DNA of 7,395 nt, from positions 1 through 7,395 of the forward strand of contig JADZCW010000283.1 in assembly GCA_020851395.1 (NCBI GenBank). Direction: 5' to 3'. Source of the stretch: Phycisphaeraceae bacterium. Lineage in GTDB: Bacteria; Planctomycetota; Phycisphaerae; Phycisphaerales; Phycisphaeraceae. A program made the translations under genes and the position numbers. The notes below the pieces were generated by a model. The model was given only the letters and a program-made list of their open reading frames with translations, made no database searches and was not told the origin of the DNA. Of the stretch, positions 1 through 7,189 are shown piece by piece; position 1 is the first letter of the stretch, and each line of letters opens with the position of its first letter.

Positions 1-581
1 AGCCGTTGGCCCAGGGCGTGCCCGGCCGGCTGCCGATCCTGGTCCGCCGGCTCGTCAGCGGCCAGGTGGTCGAGTCGCAGCGCCTGCTGGCCGACGTCGA
101 GAAGCGATGCCTCGCGGTGGTGGCCACGCGCAGGATCGAGCGGCAGGCGGTGATCGGCCCCGCGGCGGTGGAGATCCGCGAGGTTTACATGACCGGTTCC
201 TCCGGCACGCCTCTGACGGACCTGCGCGACGTGATCGGGCAGACGAGCATGACGGCATTGCGGCCGGGCGACGTGCTGACCGAGGGCCACGTGCTCTCGC
301 CGGTGCTCGTCCGCCGGGGCCAGGAGGTGACGGTGCGCGGGACGGCGGGAGGGGTGTCGATCCGTCTGGTGGGCGTGGCGATGGAGGACGGCGAAAAAGG
401 ACAAGTGATCCGCGTTCGCAACACGTCTTCACGGGAGACGTTCTGGGCCCGCGTGACCGAACGCCGAGCGGCACAAGCATTGCTCAACGGACCGGGTGAG
501 CCCGGGCAGGACGGCGGCGCGGCCCCGGGATCAGCTTCTTCCGGCGCGGCTTCCCGGTCAGATGCAGGGAGTGAAGGATGA
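1..581 (+). CDS. flgA: FlgA, P-ring assembly chaperone (5' end missing)
   Basis: FlgA is a periplasmic chaperone that helps FlgI subunits polymerise into the P ring around the rod. The reading frame is open from the window edge (first full codon at base 3), so the signal peptide and N-terminus lie upstream; the TTG at base 6 is not a convincing start. The SAF-type region runs from about base 117 (VVATRRIERQAVIG) to 455. It contains the family-typical arrangement of a 'LRPGDVLTEGHV' turn, then 'LVRRGQEVTV', a GG-containing strand, and 'GQVIRVRNTSSRETFWARV' at the end. After this barrel there is an unusual Gly/Ala/Ser-rich tail of about 30 residues (bases 480-578) that looks disordered. The stop codon overlaps the flgH start as ATGA (578-581), implying translational coupling. 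Identification rests on motif pattern and position before flgH and flgI. Confidence 0.9.
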   Translation, partial: PLAQGVPGRLPILVRRLVSGQVVESQRLLADVEKRCLAVVATRRIERQAVIGPAAVEIREVYMTGSSGTPLTDLRDVIGQTSMTALRPGDVLTEGHVLSPVLVRRGQEVTVRGTAGGVSIRLVGVAMEDGEKGQVIRVRNTSSRETFWARVTERRAAQALLNGPGEPGQDGGAAPGSASSGAASRSDAGSEG

Positions 582-1360
582 ATCGAATCGGCCTGGTCAT
601 GACGATCGTCGGCGCTCTCTGGCTCGCCTGCGCGGCACAAGGCCAGAGTTCGTCGTTGTACGTTCAGCCGGCTCCCGCCGTGGGGTCGGGGATGGTGACA
701 GGCAGTTATCAGCCGGCATTTTCGGGGACGGGGGCGGCGATTCCGGGGGGGATGGCCGATCGGGGGCAGCCGAACCTGCTCTCGCCGGCGGTGGCGCAGG
801 TGAGCTTCACATCCATCGCCGCGCCCGAGCCGCGCTACTTCCAGCTCCACGACCTGGTGACGATCATCATCAGCGAGTCGAGCCAGGCGGATTCGACGGC
901 CAAGCTCGACACCTCCAAGGAATCCAACGTCGAGGGCGAGCTGTCGCAGCTGCCGGGCTTCGACCTGAGCAAGCTGCTGGACCTCAAGTTCACCCAGGCC
1001 GTCGGCGAGAACGGCCAGACGTCGCCGAAGGTGGCGCTCGAGTTCAAGAACGACTTCAAGGGAGATGGAAAATACTCCCGCAAGGACAGCTTCACCGCCC
1101 GCATCACCGCCGAGGTGGTCGACGTCAAGCCCAACGGCAACATCGTCCTCGAGGCTCGCAAGTTCATCCAGACGGACAAGGAGACGCAGGAGATCGTCCT
1201 GACCGGCACCTGCCGGGCCGAGGACGTCCGGACGGACAACACCGTGCTCTCGACGCAGCTGTTCGATCTGAGGCTGGTCAAGAACAGCACGGGCGAGCTC
1301 AAGAAGACCTCCAAGAAGGGCTGGCTGACCAAGGCGTTCGAGTCCATCTTCAACTTCTAA
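578..1360 (+). CDS. flgH: FlgH, flagellar L-ring protein
   Basis: FlgH forms the outer-membrane L ring, the bushing through which the rod turns. The 260-residue protein opens with a hydrophobic export signal (residues 4-20). Cys18 in LWLAC fits a loose lipobox (Trp at -3 is unusual), so it may be a lipoprotein as FlgH classically is, but signal peptidase I cleavage near ACA or AQG is an alternative. A Pro/Gly/Ser-rich linker (about 28-72) precedes the core. The core shows DLVTIIISESSQADSTAK (92-109), FKGDGKYSRKDSFTARI (160-176), VVDVKPNGNIVLEARKFI (180-197), and a terminal NTVLSTQLFDLRL...GWLTKAFESIFNF, all typical of FlgH. The ATG at 578 is supported by AGGGAG at 566-571, six bases upstream, and by the four-base overlap with flgA. 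It lies directly before flgI, the usual pairing. Confidence 0.96.
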   Translation: MNRIGLVMTIVGALWLACAAQGQSSSLYVQPAPAVGSGMVTGSYQPAFSGTGAAIPGGMADRGQPNLLSPAVAQVSFTSIAAPEPRYFQLHDLVTIIISESSQADSTAKLDTSKESNVEGELSQLPGFDLSKLLDLKFTQAVGENGQTSPKVALEFKNDFKGDGKYSRKDSFTARITAEVVDVKPNGNIVLEARKFIQTDKETQEIVLTGTCRAEDVRTDNTVLSTQLFDLRLVKNSTGELKKTSKKGWLTKAFESIFNF

Positions 1361-1370
1361 GGCGAGACGC

Positions 1371-2462
1371 ATGACGCTCGGGACGTTCAGCAGGAAGATC
1401 GGATTAGCGGCGATGATCGCCCTGGCGGCCGCCCTCGCCTCGCCCGCCACGGGCGTGCAGGTGCGCGACGTGGTTCGCATCAAGGGCGCCGAATCGAGCA
1501 AGCTGGTGGGGATGGGGCTGGTCGTGGGCCTCAAGGGCACGGGCGACGGCGGGAAATTCCTGCCGGCGATGCGGCCCCTCGCGTCGGTGATCCAGCGGCT
1601 GATGGACCCCAACGTCGTGGCCTCGGAGCTCAAGGACGCCAAGAACGTCGCCCTGGTGGCCCTCGAGGCGACGATCGGCTCCGGCGGTGTCCGCGAGGGT
1701 GATCGCGTGGACGTCTACGTCAGCGCCATCGGCTCAGCCAAGAGCCTCGAGGGTGGCCGGCTTTTCCTGATCCCCATGACCGGGCCGCTGCCGGACTCGC
1801 CGGTGTTCGCCTTCGCCTCCGGGCCGGTGACCATCGAGGATTCAACCACCCCGACCGTCGGCGTCATCAAGGACGGCGCGCAGCTGACCCGTGACGTCAT
1901 GGCCCAGTACCTCAACGAGCTCGGGCAGATCACGCTGGTGATCAACAGCGAGTCGGCCGGCTGGACCGTGGCCCACGCCATCTCCGACCTGATCAACCAC
2001 GAGCTCGACCCCGAGTCGCTCTCGATCGCCCAGGCCGTCGACCCCAAGAACGTCGTGGTGACCATGCCCATGTGGGAGCGCACCCGCCCGGCCGCGTTCA
2101 TCAGCCGGATCCTCCAGGGCTATCTCGACCTCTCGGCCGTCAACACCGGGGCCCGCGTCCTGATCAACCCCAAGACCCAGACCATCATCGTCGGGGCCGA
2201 CGTGCAGATCTCGCCGGTGATCATCTCCCACAAGGGACTGACCATCACCACCATCACCCCGCAGGCCGCCCCGACCGAGCAGAACCCGGACGTGACCACC
2301 AGCGGGTTCGTCCCGATCGACCCCGAAAATCGCGGCGGCACCAAGCTGCGTGAACTGCTCGACGCGCTCGAGCAGCTCAAGGTCCCGGCCTCCGAGCGCA
2401 TCGAGATCGTCCGCGAGCTCAAACGCATCGGAAAACTCCACGCCGAACTCATCACCGAATAA
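1371..2462 (+). CDS. flgI: FlgI, flagellar P-ring protein
   Basis: FlgI builds the periplasmic P ring on the peptidoglycan layer, assisted by FlgA. The 363-residue length is normal. Residues 1-28 form a signal peptide (Arg/Lys at 8-9, an Ala/Leu-rich core, likely cleavage after SPATG), leaving a mature start at VQVRDVV. Family hallmarks follow: VRIKGAESSKLVGMGLVVGLKGTGDGG (35-61 region), LKDAKNVALVALEA, the GDRVDVYVSAIGSAKSLEGG segment (110-129) and TPTVGVIKDGAQLTRDV. The C-terminus reads KLRELLDALEQLKVPASERIEIVRELKRIGKLHAELI, matching the helical end of the family. The start is ten bases after flgH; AAGG overlapping the flgH stop (1359-1362) is eight bases from the ATG and serves as a modest ribosome-binding site. 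Confidence 0.97.
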   Translation: MTLGTFSRKIGLAAMIALAAALASPATGVQVRDVVRIKGAESSKLVGMGLVVGLKGTGDGGKFLPAMRPLASVIQRLMDPNVVASELKDAKNVALVALEATIGSGGVREGDRVDVYVSAIGSAKSLEGGRLFLIPMTGPLPDSPVFAFASGPVTIEDSTTPTVGVIKDGAQLTRDVMAQYLNELGQITLVINSESAGWTVAHAISDLINHELDPESLSIAQAVDPKNVVVTMPMWERTRPAAFISRILQGYLDLSAVNTGARVLINPKTQTIIVGADVQISPVIISHKGLTITTITPQAAPTEQNPDVTTSGFVPIDPENRGGTKLRELLDALEQLKVPASERIEIVRELKRIGKLHAELITE

Positions 2463-2516
2463 CCCCCCGCCCCCGGAAGTGGATTCTGGTGCGGACAAGG
2501 CAGGCAGAGCACGGGA

Positions 2517-2933
2517 ATGATGGCAACCTCGGTCGACAGCAAGCTCAGCGTGGCCAGCCCGGCGTCGGGCGCCGCGGCGGTCTGGTCGGCTGCGAGCCGA
2601 GCCAGCGACACGCGCTTCGAGCGTGAGCTCGCGTCGGCGCAGGGGAAAGTCGACGGCCGCAAGGAGCAGGCCCGCAAGGCCGCCGAGCAACTGGTCTCGA
2701 CCGCCCTGGTGGTCCCGCTGCTCAGGCAGATGCGGCAGGACCCGTTCCGCACCGAGCTCTTCCACGGCGGGCAGGCCGAGGAGACCTTCGGCAGTCAGCT
2801 CGACCAGATCTTCGCCGATCGCACCGTCCAGGGGGCCAACTTCCCGCTGGTCAGCGCGATCGAGAAGCAGCTCCTGGCCCGGATGGAACGGATGACCTCC
2901 ACGACGCCGAATCAGGTGAACGTCCATGGATAA
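2517..2933 (+). CDS. flgJ: FlgJ-like rod-binding protein, no muramidase domain
   Basis: The 138-residue protein carries a rod-binding domain at about residues 53-122. It shows the pattern RKAAEQLVSTALVVPLLRQMR, then ELFHGGQAEETFGSQLDQIFADR, then a short helix FPLVSAIEKQLLARM, as in the N-terminal half of FlgJ, which caps or scaffolds the growing rod in the periplasm. The C-terminal glucosaminidase/muramidase domain of enterobacterial FlgJ (about 310 residues) is absent, so wall opening must be done by another enzyme. The first 50 residues are Ala/Ser-rich and poorly conserved, with no signal peptide, as expected for a type III export substrate. Two adjacent ATGs (2517, 2520) are possible starts; the ribosome-binding site is weak (AAGGCAGG at 2497-2504). 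It overlaps flgN by eight bases. Confidence 0.85.
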   Translation: MMATSVDSKLSVASPASGAAAVWSAASRASDTRFERELASAQGKVDGRKEQARKAAEQLVSTALVVPLLRQMRQDPFRTELFHGGQAEETFGSQLDQIFADRTVQGANFPLVSAIEKQLLARMERMTSTTPNQVNVHG

Positions 2934-3444
2934 AGCCACGCAGACCAAGAAACTCGGCGAGCTTGAGAAGATCCTCGAGCAGCAGACCGCCCTGCACAAG
3001 ATGCTCTTGATGGCGCTGGGGCGCAAGCACCAGGCGATCCGCCAGAGCAAGACGGCCGAGATGGAGGCCTGCTGCCGGCAGGAGAACCAGCACCTCCAGG
3101 CCATCGGTGAGGCCGAGAAACAGCGTCAGACGCTCGTGGCTGAGCTGACCCTGGCGATCGATCCCCAGGCCGTCGCGCCGATGACCCTGCTTCAACTGGC
3201 CGAGCGCCTGCCCGAGCCCTGGCGCAGCCGGCTGCTGATGCGTCGGCTGGAGCTGCGCGAGCTGGTCGAGAAGACCCGCACGCAGTCTGGCATTGCCCGC
3301 AAGGCGGCCGAGTCGCTCCTGAGGCACGTTCAGGGCCTGGTCCAGACCATCAGCCAGGCCGTCAACGGCGGGGCGGTCTACGGCGCCAGCGGCGCGGTGC
3401 CGCAGCGGTCCATGAGCATGAGCACCTTCACCACCACGGCCTAG
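2926..3444 (+). CDS. flgN: FlgN-type export chaperone for FlgK/FlgL
   Basis: This 172-residue protein is almost wholly helical in pattern, with charged heptad-like stretches at residues 1-75 and 105-145 and a short Ser/Thr/Gly-rich tail (NGGAVYGASGAV near 147-158). That is the FlgN layout: an antiparallel helical cytosolic chaperone whose C-terminal part binds hook-associated proteins and escorts them to the export gate. FlgN proteins are weakly conserved, so the call leans on length, helical pattern, the VYGASG-like tail and the position directly upstream of the client genes flgK and flgL. The ATG at 2926 lies inside the end of flgJ (GTCCATGGATAA); AGGTG at 2914-2918 is seven bases upstream. 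The overlap suggests coupled translation. The main alternative is another helical flagellar export chaperone. Confidence 0.82.
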   Translation: MDKATQTKKLGELEKILEQQTALHKMLLMALGRKHQAIRQSKTAEMEACCRQENQHLQAIGEAEKQRQTLVAELTLAIDPQAVAPMTLLQLAERLPEPWRSRLLMRRLELRELVEKTRTQSGIARKAAESLLRHVQGLVQTISQAVNGGAVYGASGAVPQRSMSMSTFTTTA

Positions 3445-3490
3445 CCCCCGCAGGTGCAGCCGGGTTATCCGATCGTCACGGACGACGCCC

Positions 3491-5212
3491 ATGGGAATCA
3501 GCAGCGCACTACAGATCGGCCGCTCGGGACTCTTGGCCAGCCAGACCGCCCTGGAGGTCACCGGCCAGAACATCTCGAACCTGACCACGCGCGGCTACCA
3601 CCGCCAGTCGACGGTGCTCGCGGCCAACGCGGCGGTGTCCGCCGGATCGAACGTCTTCATGGGCCGGGGCGTGCAGGTGATGGAGATCCTCCGCCAGGCC
3701 GACGAGGCCCTGGCCAGCCGGCTGCGATCGAGCGTCTCCGACCAGGCCCGCTCCTCCGTCCAGAGCGAGGTGCTCGACCAGGTCCAGACCCTCGAGAACG
3801 CCCTGGACGACAGCGGCAACAACCTCTCGGGCCGGCTCGACGCCTTCTTCTCCGCCTGGCAGAGCCTTCAGAGCAACCCCAAGAGCTCCGAGTACCGCCA
3901 CCTGGTGGTCCTCGAGGGTCAAAACCTGGCCCAGGAGGCCCGCAGCCTCCGATCGAGCTTTGCCCAGGTGCAGGATCAGCTCGGCAAGCAGATCGACCAG
4001 GCCTCCCAGACCGTCAACGACCTCCTGAGCCAGCTCGGGACGCTCAACCGCGAGATCTCCGTCGCCAACGGCGGCGACAACCCCGGCATCAATGGCCTGC
4101 GCGATCAGCGAGACCAGGTCCTAGGGCAACTGGCCGAGTACCTGGACATCTCGACCGTCCAGCGGCCCAACGGCGTGGTGGACGTCTACGTCGGGTCGCA
4201 GCCGCTGGTCCTGGCCGGCGAGAACCGCGGCGTGACCGTCGAACGCGCCACCGTCAACGGCCAGCTCCAGCTCAAGCTCACCATCACCGCCGACAAGACG
4301 CAGATCCAGCCGCGGTCGGGCAAGCTCGCAGGCCTGGTCCAGGGGTGGAACCAGGACGTCGGCGGGGCCATCGACGCCCTGGACACCCTGACCCGCCAGG
4401 TGATCCTCGAGGTCAACAAGATCCACAGCCAGGGCAAGGGATTGACGGGCTTCACGACCGTCACCGGCGCCTACGCCGTCGCCGACGCCGCCGCGGTCCT
4501 GAACAGCCAGGCGGCCGGGCTGGACTTCCCGCCTCAGAATGGCAGCTTCCGCATCACAGTCCGGCAGAAATCGACCGGGGCGGAAGATACGGAGGAGATC
4601 TTCGTGTCGCTCAACGGCACGGCCGGCGACACCACGCTGACGAGCCTGGCGGCGAGCATCGACTCCATGACCAACGTCTCAGCCTCGGTCGGGTCGGACG
4701 GTCGGCTGACGATCACCGCGACCGGCGGGGACTTCGAGGTCTACTTCAGCGACGACACCAGCGGCGCGCTGGCGGGCCTGGGGATCAACACCTTCTTCAC
4801 CGGCTCCTCGGCCAGCGACGTCCAGGTCAACGACCTGCTGGTGACGGACAAGAACTTCCTCGCCGCCGCCGGGCGCGACCCGGTCACCGGTGAGCTGAAA
4901 AGCAACGGCAACGCCCTGGCGATGGCGGCCCTGCAGGACCGGAGCCTCTCGGCCCTGGGAGGCGACACGCTCGGGGCGGCCTGGCAGCGCCACGTCACCG
5001 AGTACGGCAGCCGGCTCGACCAGGCCAATCAGCAGGTTCAGGCCGACACCCTCGTCCAGCAGAACCTCGAGGCCCAGCAGTCGGCCATCTCCGGCGTCAA
5101 TGCCGACGAGGAGGCCATCAACCTCATGACCTTCCAGACCACCTACCAGGCCAACGCCCGCTTCCTCAGCGTCGTCAACAGCATGATGGACACGCTCCTG
5201 AATCTGCTCTAA
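3491..5212 (+). CDS. flgK: FlgK, hook-associated protein 1 (hook-filament junction)
   Basis: FlgK is exported through the flagellar type III apparatus and forms the first junction layer on the hook. The 573-residue protein has both conserved ends that pack in the axial core. The N-terminal MGISSALQIGRSGLLASQ followed by TALEVTGQNISNLTTRGYHRQ (residues 1-39) carries the rod/hook/HAP signature. The C-terminal SAISGVNADEEAINLMTFQTTYQANARFLSVVNSMMDTLLNLL (531-573) is the matching helix. Residues 75-220 are the helical D1 region, ending in GINGLRDQRDQVLGQLAEYLDI. Residues about 350-438 form an inserted beta-rich module ending in LAGLGINTFFTGSSASDV. The ATG fits the family N-terminus exactly, although no good Shine-Dalgarno is visible; the 46-base gap after flgN holds only a weak five-base stem (3473-3485). 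Confidence 0.97.
   Translation: MGISSALQIGRSGLLASQTALEVTGQNISNLTTRGYHRQSTVLAANAAVSAGSNVFMGRGVQVMEILRQADEALASRLRSSVSDQARSSVQSEVLDQVQTLENALDDSGNNLSGRLDAFFSAWQSLQSNPKSSEYRHLVVLEGQNLAQEARSLRSSFAQVQDQLGKQIDQASQTVNDLLSQLGTLNREISVANGGDNPGINGLRDQRDQVLGQLAEYLDISTVQRPNGVVDVYVGSQPLVLAGENRGVTVERATVNGQLQLKLTITADKTQIQPRSGKLAGLVQGWNQDVGGAIDALDTLTRQVILEVNKIHSQGKGLTGFTTVTGAYAVADAAAVLNSQAAGLDFPPQNGSFRITVRQKSTGAEDTEEIFVSLNGTAGDTTLTSLAASIDSMTNVSASVGSDGRLTITATGGDFEVYFSDDTSGALAGLGINTFFTGSSASDVQVNDLLVTDKNFLAAAGRDPVTGELKSNGNALAMAALQDRSLSALGGDTLGAAWQRHVTEYGSRLDQANQQVQADTLVQQNLEAQQSAISGVNADEEAINLMTFQTTYQANARFLSVVNSMMDTLLNLL
4538..4804 (+). other. IN-like module inserted in FlgK (residues 350-438)
   Basis: Within FlgK, NGSFRITV starts a beta segment, followed by EEIFVSLNG, the helix TTLTSLAASID, the strand DGRLTITA, and LAGLGINTFFTGS at the end. 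The order of a beta pair, a T-led helix, a G-x-L strand and a closing LG(I) matches each FlgL repeat. Many FlgK proteins carry a variable outer domain here with a similar 'LGINTFFTG' end, so the module is not unusual for FlgK itself; the relationship to the FlgL repeats is inferred from pattern only. Confidence 0.55.
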
Positions 5213-5239
5213 CGCAGCCAGGCCCCGCGAGGCCCTCCC

Positions 5240-7189
5240 ATGAACTCCATCAGCCTCCAGACCAACCGCACGTCGAGCCTCTCGAACACCGACGCCTTCC
5301 TGATCGGCCTGCGCCGCACCCAGCTCCAGCTTCAGCAGATCCAGGAGCAGGTCTCGAGTCAGAAACGCGTCAACACCGCCTCGGACGACCCGGGTGCCAC
5401 CGGCTCGATCGTCTCGCTCCAATCCCGCCAGCGGCAGCGCGACGCCGACAACGCCATGCTCACCAACGCCGGCGCCATGCTAGGCGTGCTCGACAACTCC
5501 CTGAGCTCGCTCAGCAGCGACCTGGTCCAGCGGGCGATCACCCTGGCCCTGCAGCAGAACGGCCTGTCCGACCCCGAACGCTCGGCCGCGGCCCAGGAGG
5601 TCGACTCGATCCTCCAGTCCGTGCTCCAGGTCGCCAACGGCGACCACCTGGGCGTCTGGCTCTTCGGCGGCGATACCGACAACTCCATTGGCAACCAGCT
5701 CTTCGCCGAGACCGTCGGCGGCGGCATCCAGTACCTGGGGTCGACGAGCAACCTCAAGGCGCAGGCCGGCGTCGACGGACTGATCGACCTGAACTCCAAC
5801 GGCGTCGAGGCCTTCGGCACGCTCTCCCTGCGGGTCAAGGGCACGAAGGACCTGAACGTCCTGCCCACCGCTCAGACCCGTCTGGATGACCTCAACGGCG
5901 CCCTGGATCAGGGCATCCGGCGGGGCACGTTCCTCGTCAACGTCGACGGCGCCGCGGTGGTAGTCGATCTGACCGACGCCAACACGCTCGGAGACGTGAT
6001 CACCCGGGTCAACGCCGCCCTGGGCCCGACCGGCTCGATCGACATCAGCGGCCAGGGGCTCGCGGTCACCGTGGCGGCGGGGCACACCGTGTCAATCAGC
6101 GACATCGGCCAGCGGAACACCGCGGCCGACCTGGGCATCATCATGCCCGACACCTCCGGCCCGGCGACCGTGCCGGCCGTCGCGGCCGATCTGGACCCGA
6201 GGATGACCGTCCTGACCACCCTCGCGAGCCTTGGTGCCACGGTCGACTGGACCAGCGGGCTGCGGATCAGCCAGGGCAGTACCGTCAAGGTGGCCGACTT
6301 CTCCTCGGCCGTGACCGTCCAGGACCTGATCACGGCCGTGGACCAGTTGGGCATGGGCGTGCGGCTGCGGATCAACGACGCGGGCACGGGACTGGACCTG
6401 GTCAGCGCCGTCAGCGGCGTGAAGCTCTCGATCGGCGAGAACGGCGGAACGACGGCCTCGGACCTGGGGCTGCGGACTTTCGACCTGAATACCAGTCTCT
6501 CGGACTTCCGCTACGGCGCGGGTGTCGAGGCCACGACCACTTCGGCCAACGACTTCACGATCAACCTGCACGACGGCCGGAGCTTCGAGGTCAAGCTGGG
6601 GGGGATCTCGACGGTTCAGGAGGTGATCGACACCATCAACGATGCGGCGACGGCCGCCGGCATCGACCCGGCGGATTTCACGGTGTCGCTGGCAACGACA
6701 GGCAATGGGCTGCGGCTCAGAGACAACACCATCGGCGGCGAGTCCTTCAAGGTCACGACCATCGGGGACAGCTGGGCGGCCCAGGACCTGGGCATCCTGG
6801 CCGACGCCGGCGTGGGATCCACGATCAACGGGGCGGACAATGCCAAGGTCCAGGTCGACAGCGTGTTCACCAACCTCAAGGCGTTGTATGACGCCCTGGA
6901 GAAGAATGATCTGCGTGGCATCACGTTTGCTGGAGAGAAACTTCAGCAGAACCAGGATCAGTTGATCCAGGTCGCGGCGAGCGTCGGCGTTCGCCAACGG
7001 CAGGTCGAGGACCTGCTCTCGAGGAATCAGGACGTGGACGTCATGGAAAAACAGCACCTGAGCAATCTGCAGGACCTGGACATCGCCGAGGCCATCACCC
7101 GGCTCTCGCAGCTGAACGTGCAGTACCAGGCAAGCCTGCAGATCGGCTCGACCTTGATGCAACAGACCTTGTTCGACTTCTTGCGCTAA
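5240..7189 (+). CDS. flgL: FlgL, hook-associated protein 3, expanded with IN-type repeats
   Basis: FlgL is the second junction protein, between FlgK and the flagellin filament, exported with FlgN's help. The N-terminal core (residues about 10-140) has the flagellin/FlgL pattern: LRRTQLQLQQIQEQVSSQKRVNTASDDPGATGSI, then paired helices and GVWLFGGDTD. The C-terminal core (about 535-649) reads DSVFTNLKALYDALEKND, VGVRQRQVEDLL, LSNLQDLDIAEAITRLSQLNVQYQASLQIGSTLMQQTLFDFLR, diagnostic for FlgL. The length is 649 residues, against roughly 317 in Escherichia coli; the excess is three tandem flagellin-hook-IN-like repeats (213-520). The start is supported by GAGG at 5229-5232, seven bases upstream, and by position 27 bases after flgK. 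A flagellin is an alternative reading because both ends are homologous, but adjacency to flgK and the C-terminal sequence favour FlgL. Codons 547-577 use far more A/T at third positions than the start of the gene. Confidence 0.94.
   Translation: MNSISLQTNRTSSLSNTDAFLIGLRRTQLQLQQIQEQVSSQKRVNTASDDPGATGSIVSLQSRQRQRDADNAMLTNAGAMLGVLDNSLSSLSSDLVQRAITLALQQNGLSDPERSAAAQEVDSILQSVLQVANGDHLGVWLFGGDTDNSIGNQLFAETVGGGIQYLGSTSNLKAQAGVDGLIDLNSNGVEAFGTLSLRVKGTKDLNVLPTAQTRLDDLNGALDQGIRRGTFLVNVDGAAVVVDLTDANTLGDVITRVNAALGPTGSIDISGQGLAVTVAAGHTVSISDIGQRNTAADLGIIMPDTSGPATVPAVAADLDPRMTVLTTLASLGATVDWTSGLRISQGSTVKVADFSSAVTVQDLITAVDQLGMGVRLRINDAGTGLDLVSAVSGVKLSIGENGGTTASDLGLRTFDLNTSLSDFRYGAGVEATTTSANDFTINLHDGRSFEVKLGGISTVQEVIDTINDAATAAGIDPADFTVSLATTGNGLRLRDNTIGGESFKVTTIGDSWAAQDLGILADAGVGSTINGADNAKVQVDSVFTNLKALYDALEKNDLRGITFAGEKLQQNQDQLIQVAASVGVRQRQVEDLLSRNQDVDVMEKQHLSNLQDLDIAEAITRLSQLNVQYQASLQIGSTLMQQTLFDFLR
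5876..6799 (+). repeat. Three tandem flagellin-hook-IN-like protein repeats within flgL
   Basis: Three units lie in the same reading frame: R1 at 5876-6142 (residues 213-301), R2 at 6206-6472 (323-411) and R3 at 6491-6799 (418-520). Each starts with Thr-x-Leu-x-x-(Leu/Phe). A beta pair follows (FLVNVDGAAVVVDL, LRISQGSTVKVADF, FTINLHDGRSFEVKL), then a 'T(L/V)xxxI/L' helix (TLGDVITRVN, TVQDLITAVD, TVQEVIDTIN), a G-x-GL strand (GQGLAV, GTGLDL, GNGLRL), and finally (A/S/Q)DLG(I/L) (AADLGI, ASDLGL, AQDLGI). This is the pattern of the flagellin hook IN motif found in FliD, flagellins and some FlgL proteins; it probably forms surface-exposed D2/D3-like domains. The repeats have diverged at DNA level, so they look old rather than a recent duplication. 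Confidence 0.8.

Noticed and set aside
6..8. TTG as the true start of flgA
   Set aside because: The frame is open to the window edge and the protein from here lacks the signal peptide FlgA needs, so the gene most likely starts upstream.
185..1642. A 485-residue open frame on the minus strand opposite flgA-flgH-flgI
   Set aside because: It is Arg/Leu/Pro-rich with no recognisable domain and runs against three well-supported genes; long antisense frames are expected in DNA with this GC bias.
2480..2505. Possible sigma-54 promoter before flgJ (TGGTGC...AGGCA with GG-N10-GC spacing)
   Set aside because: Only the minimal GG and GC doublets and a few other bases match; such spacing is frequent by chance in GC-rich DNA, and the gene sits within a tightly packed operon.
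1842..3104. A 420-residue minus-strand frame opposite flgI, flgJ and flgN
   Set aside because: It is a compositional shadow with no domain pattern, and it crosses three genes with good start signals.
3445..3490. Possible promoter or terminator between flgN and flgK
   Set aside because: There is only a five-base stem (TCGTC/GACGA), no T tract and no recognisable sigma-28 or sigma-70 elements.
3454..4893. A 479-residue plus-strand frame overlapping flgK
   Set aside because: Its translation is Gly/Pro/Arg/Gln low complexity, the typical frame-shifted shadow of a GC-rich gene, while flgK in the other frame is conserved end to end.
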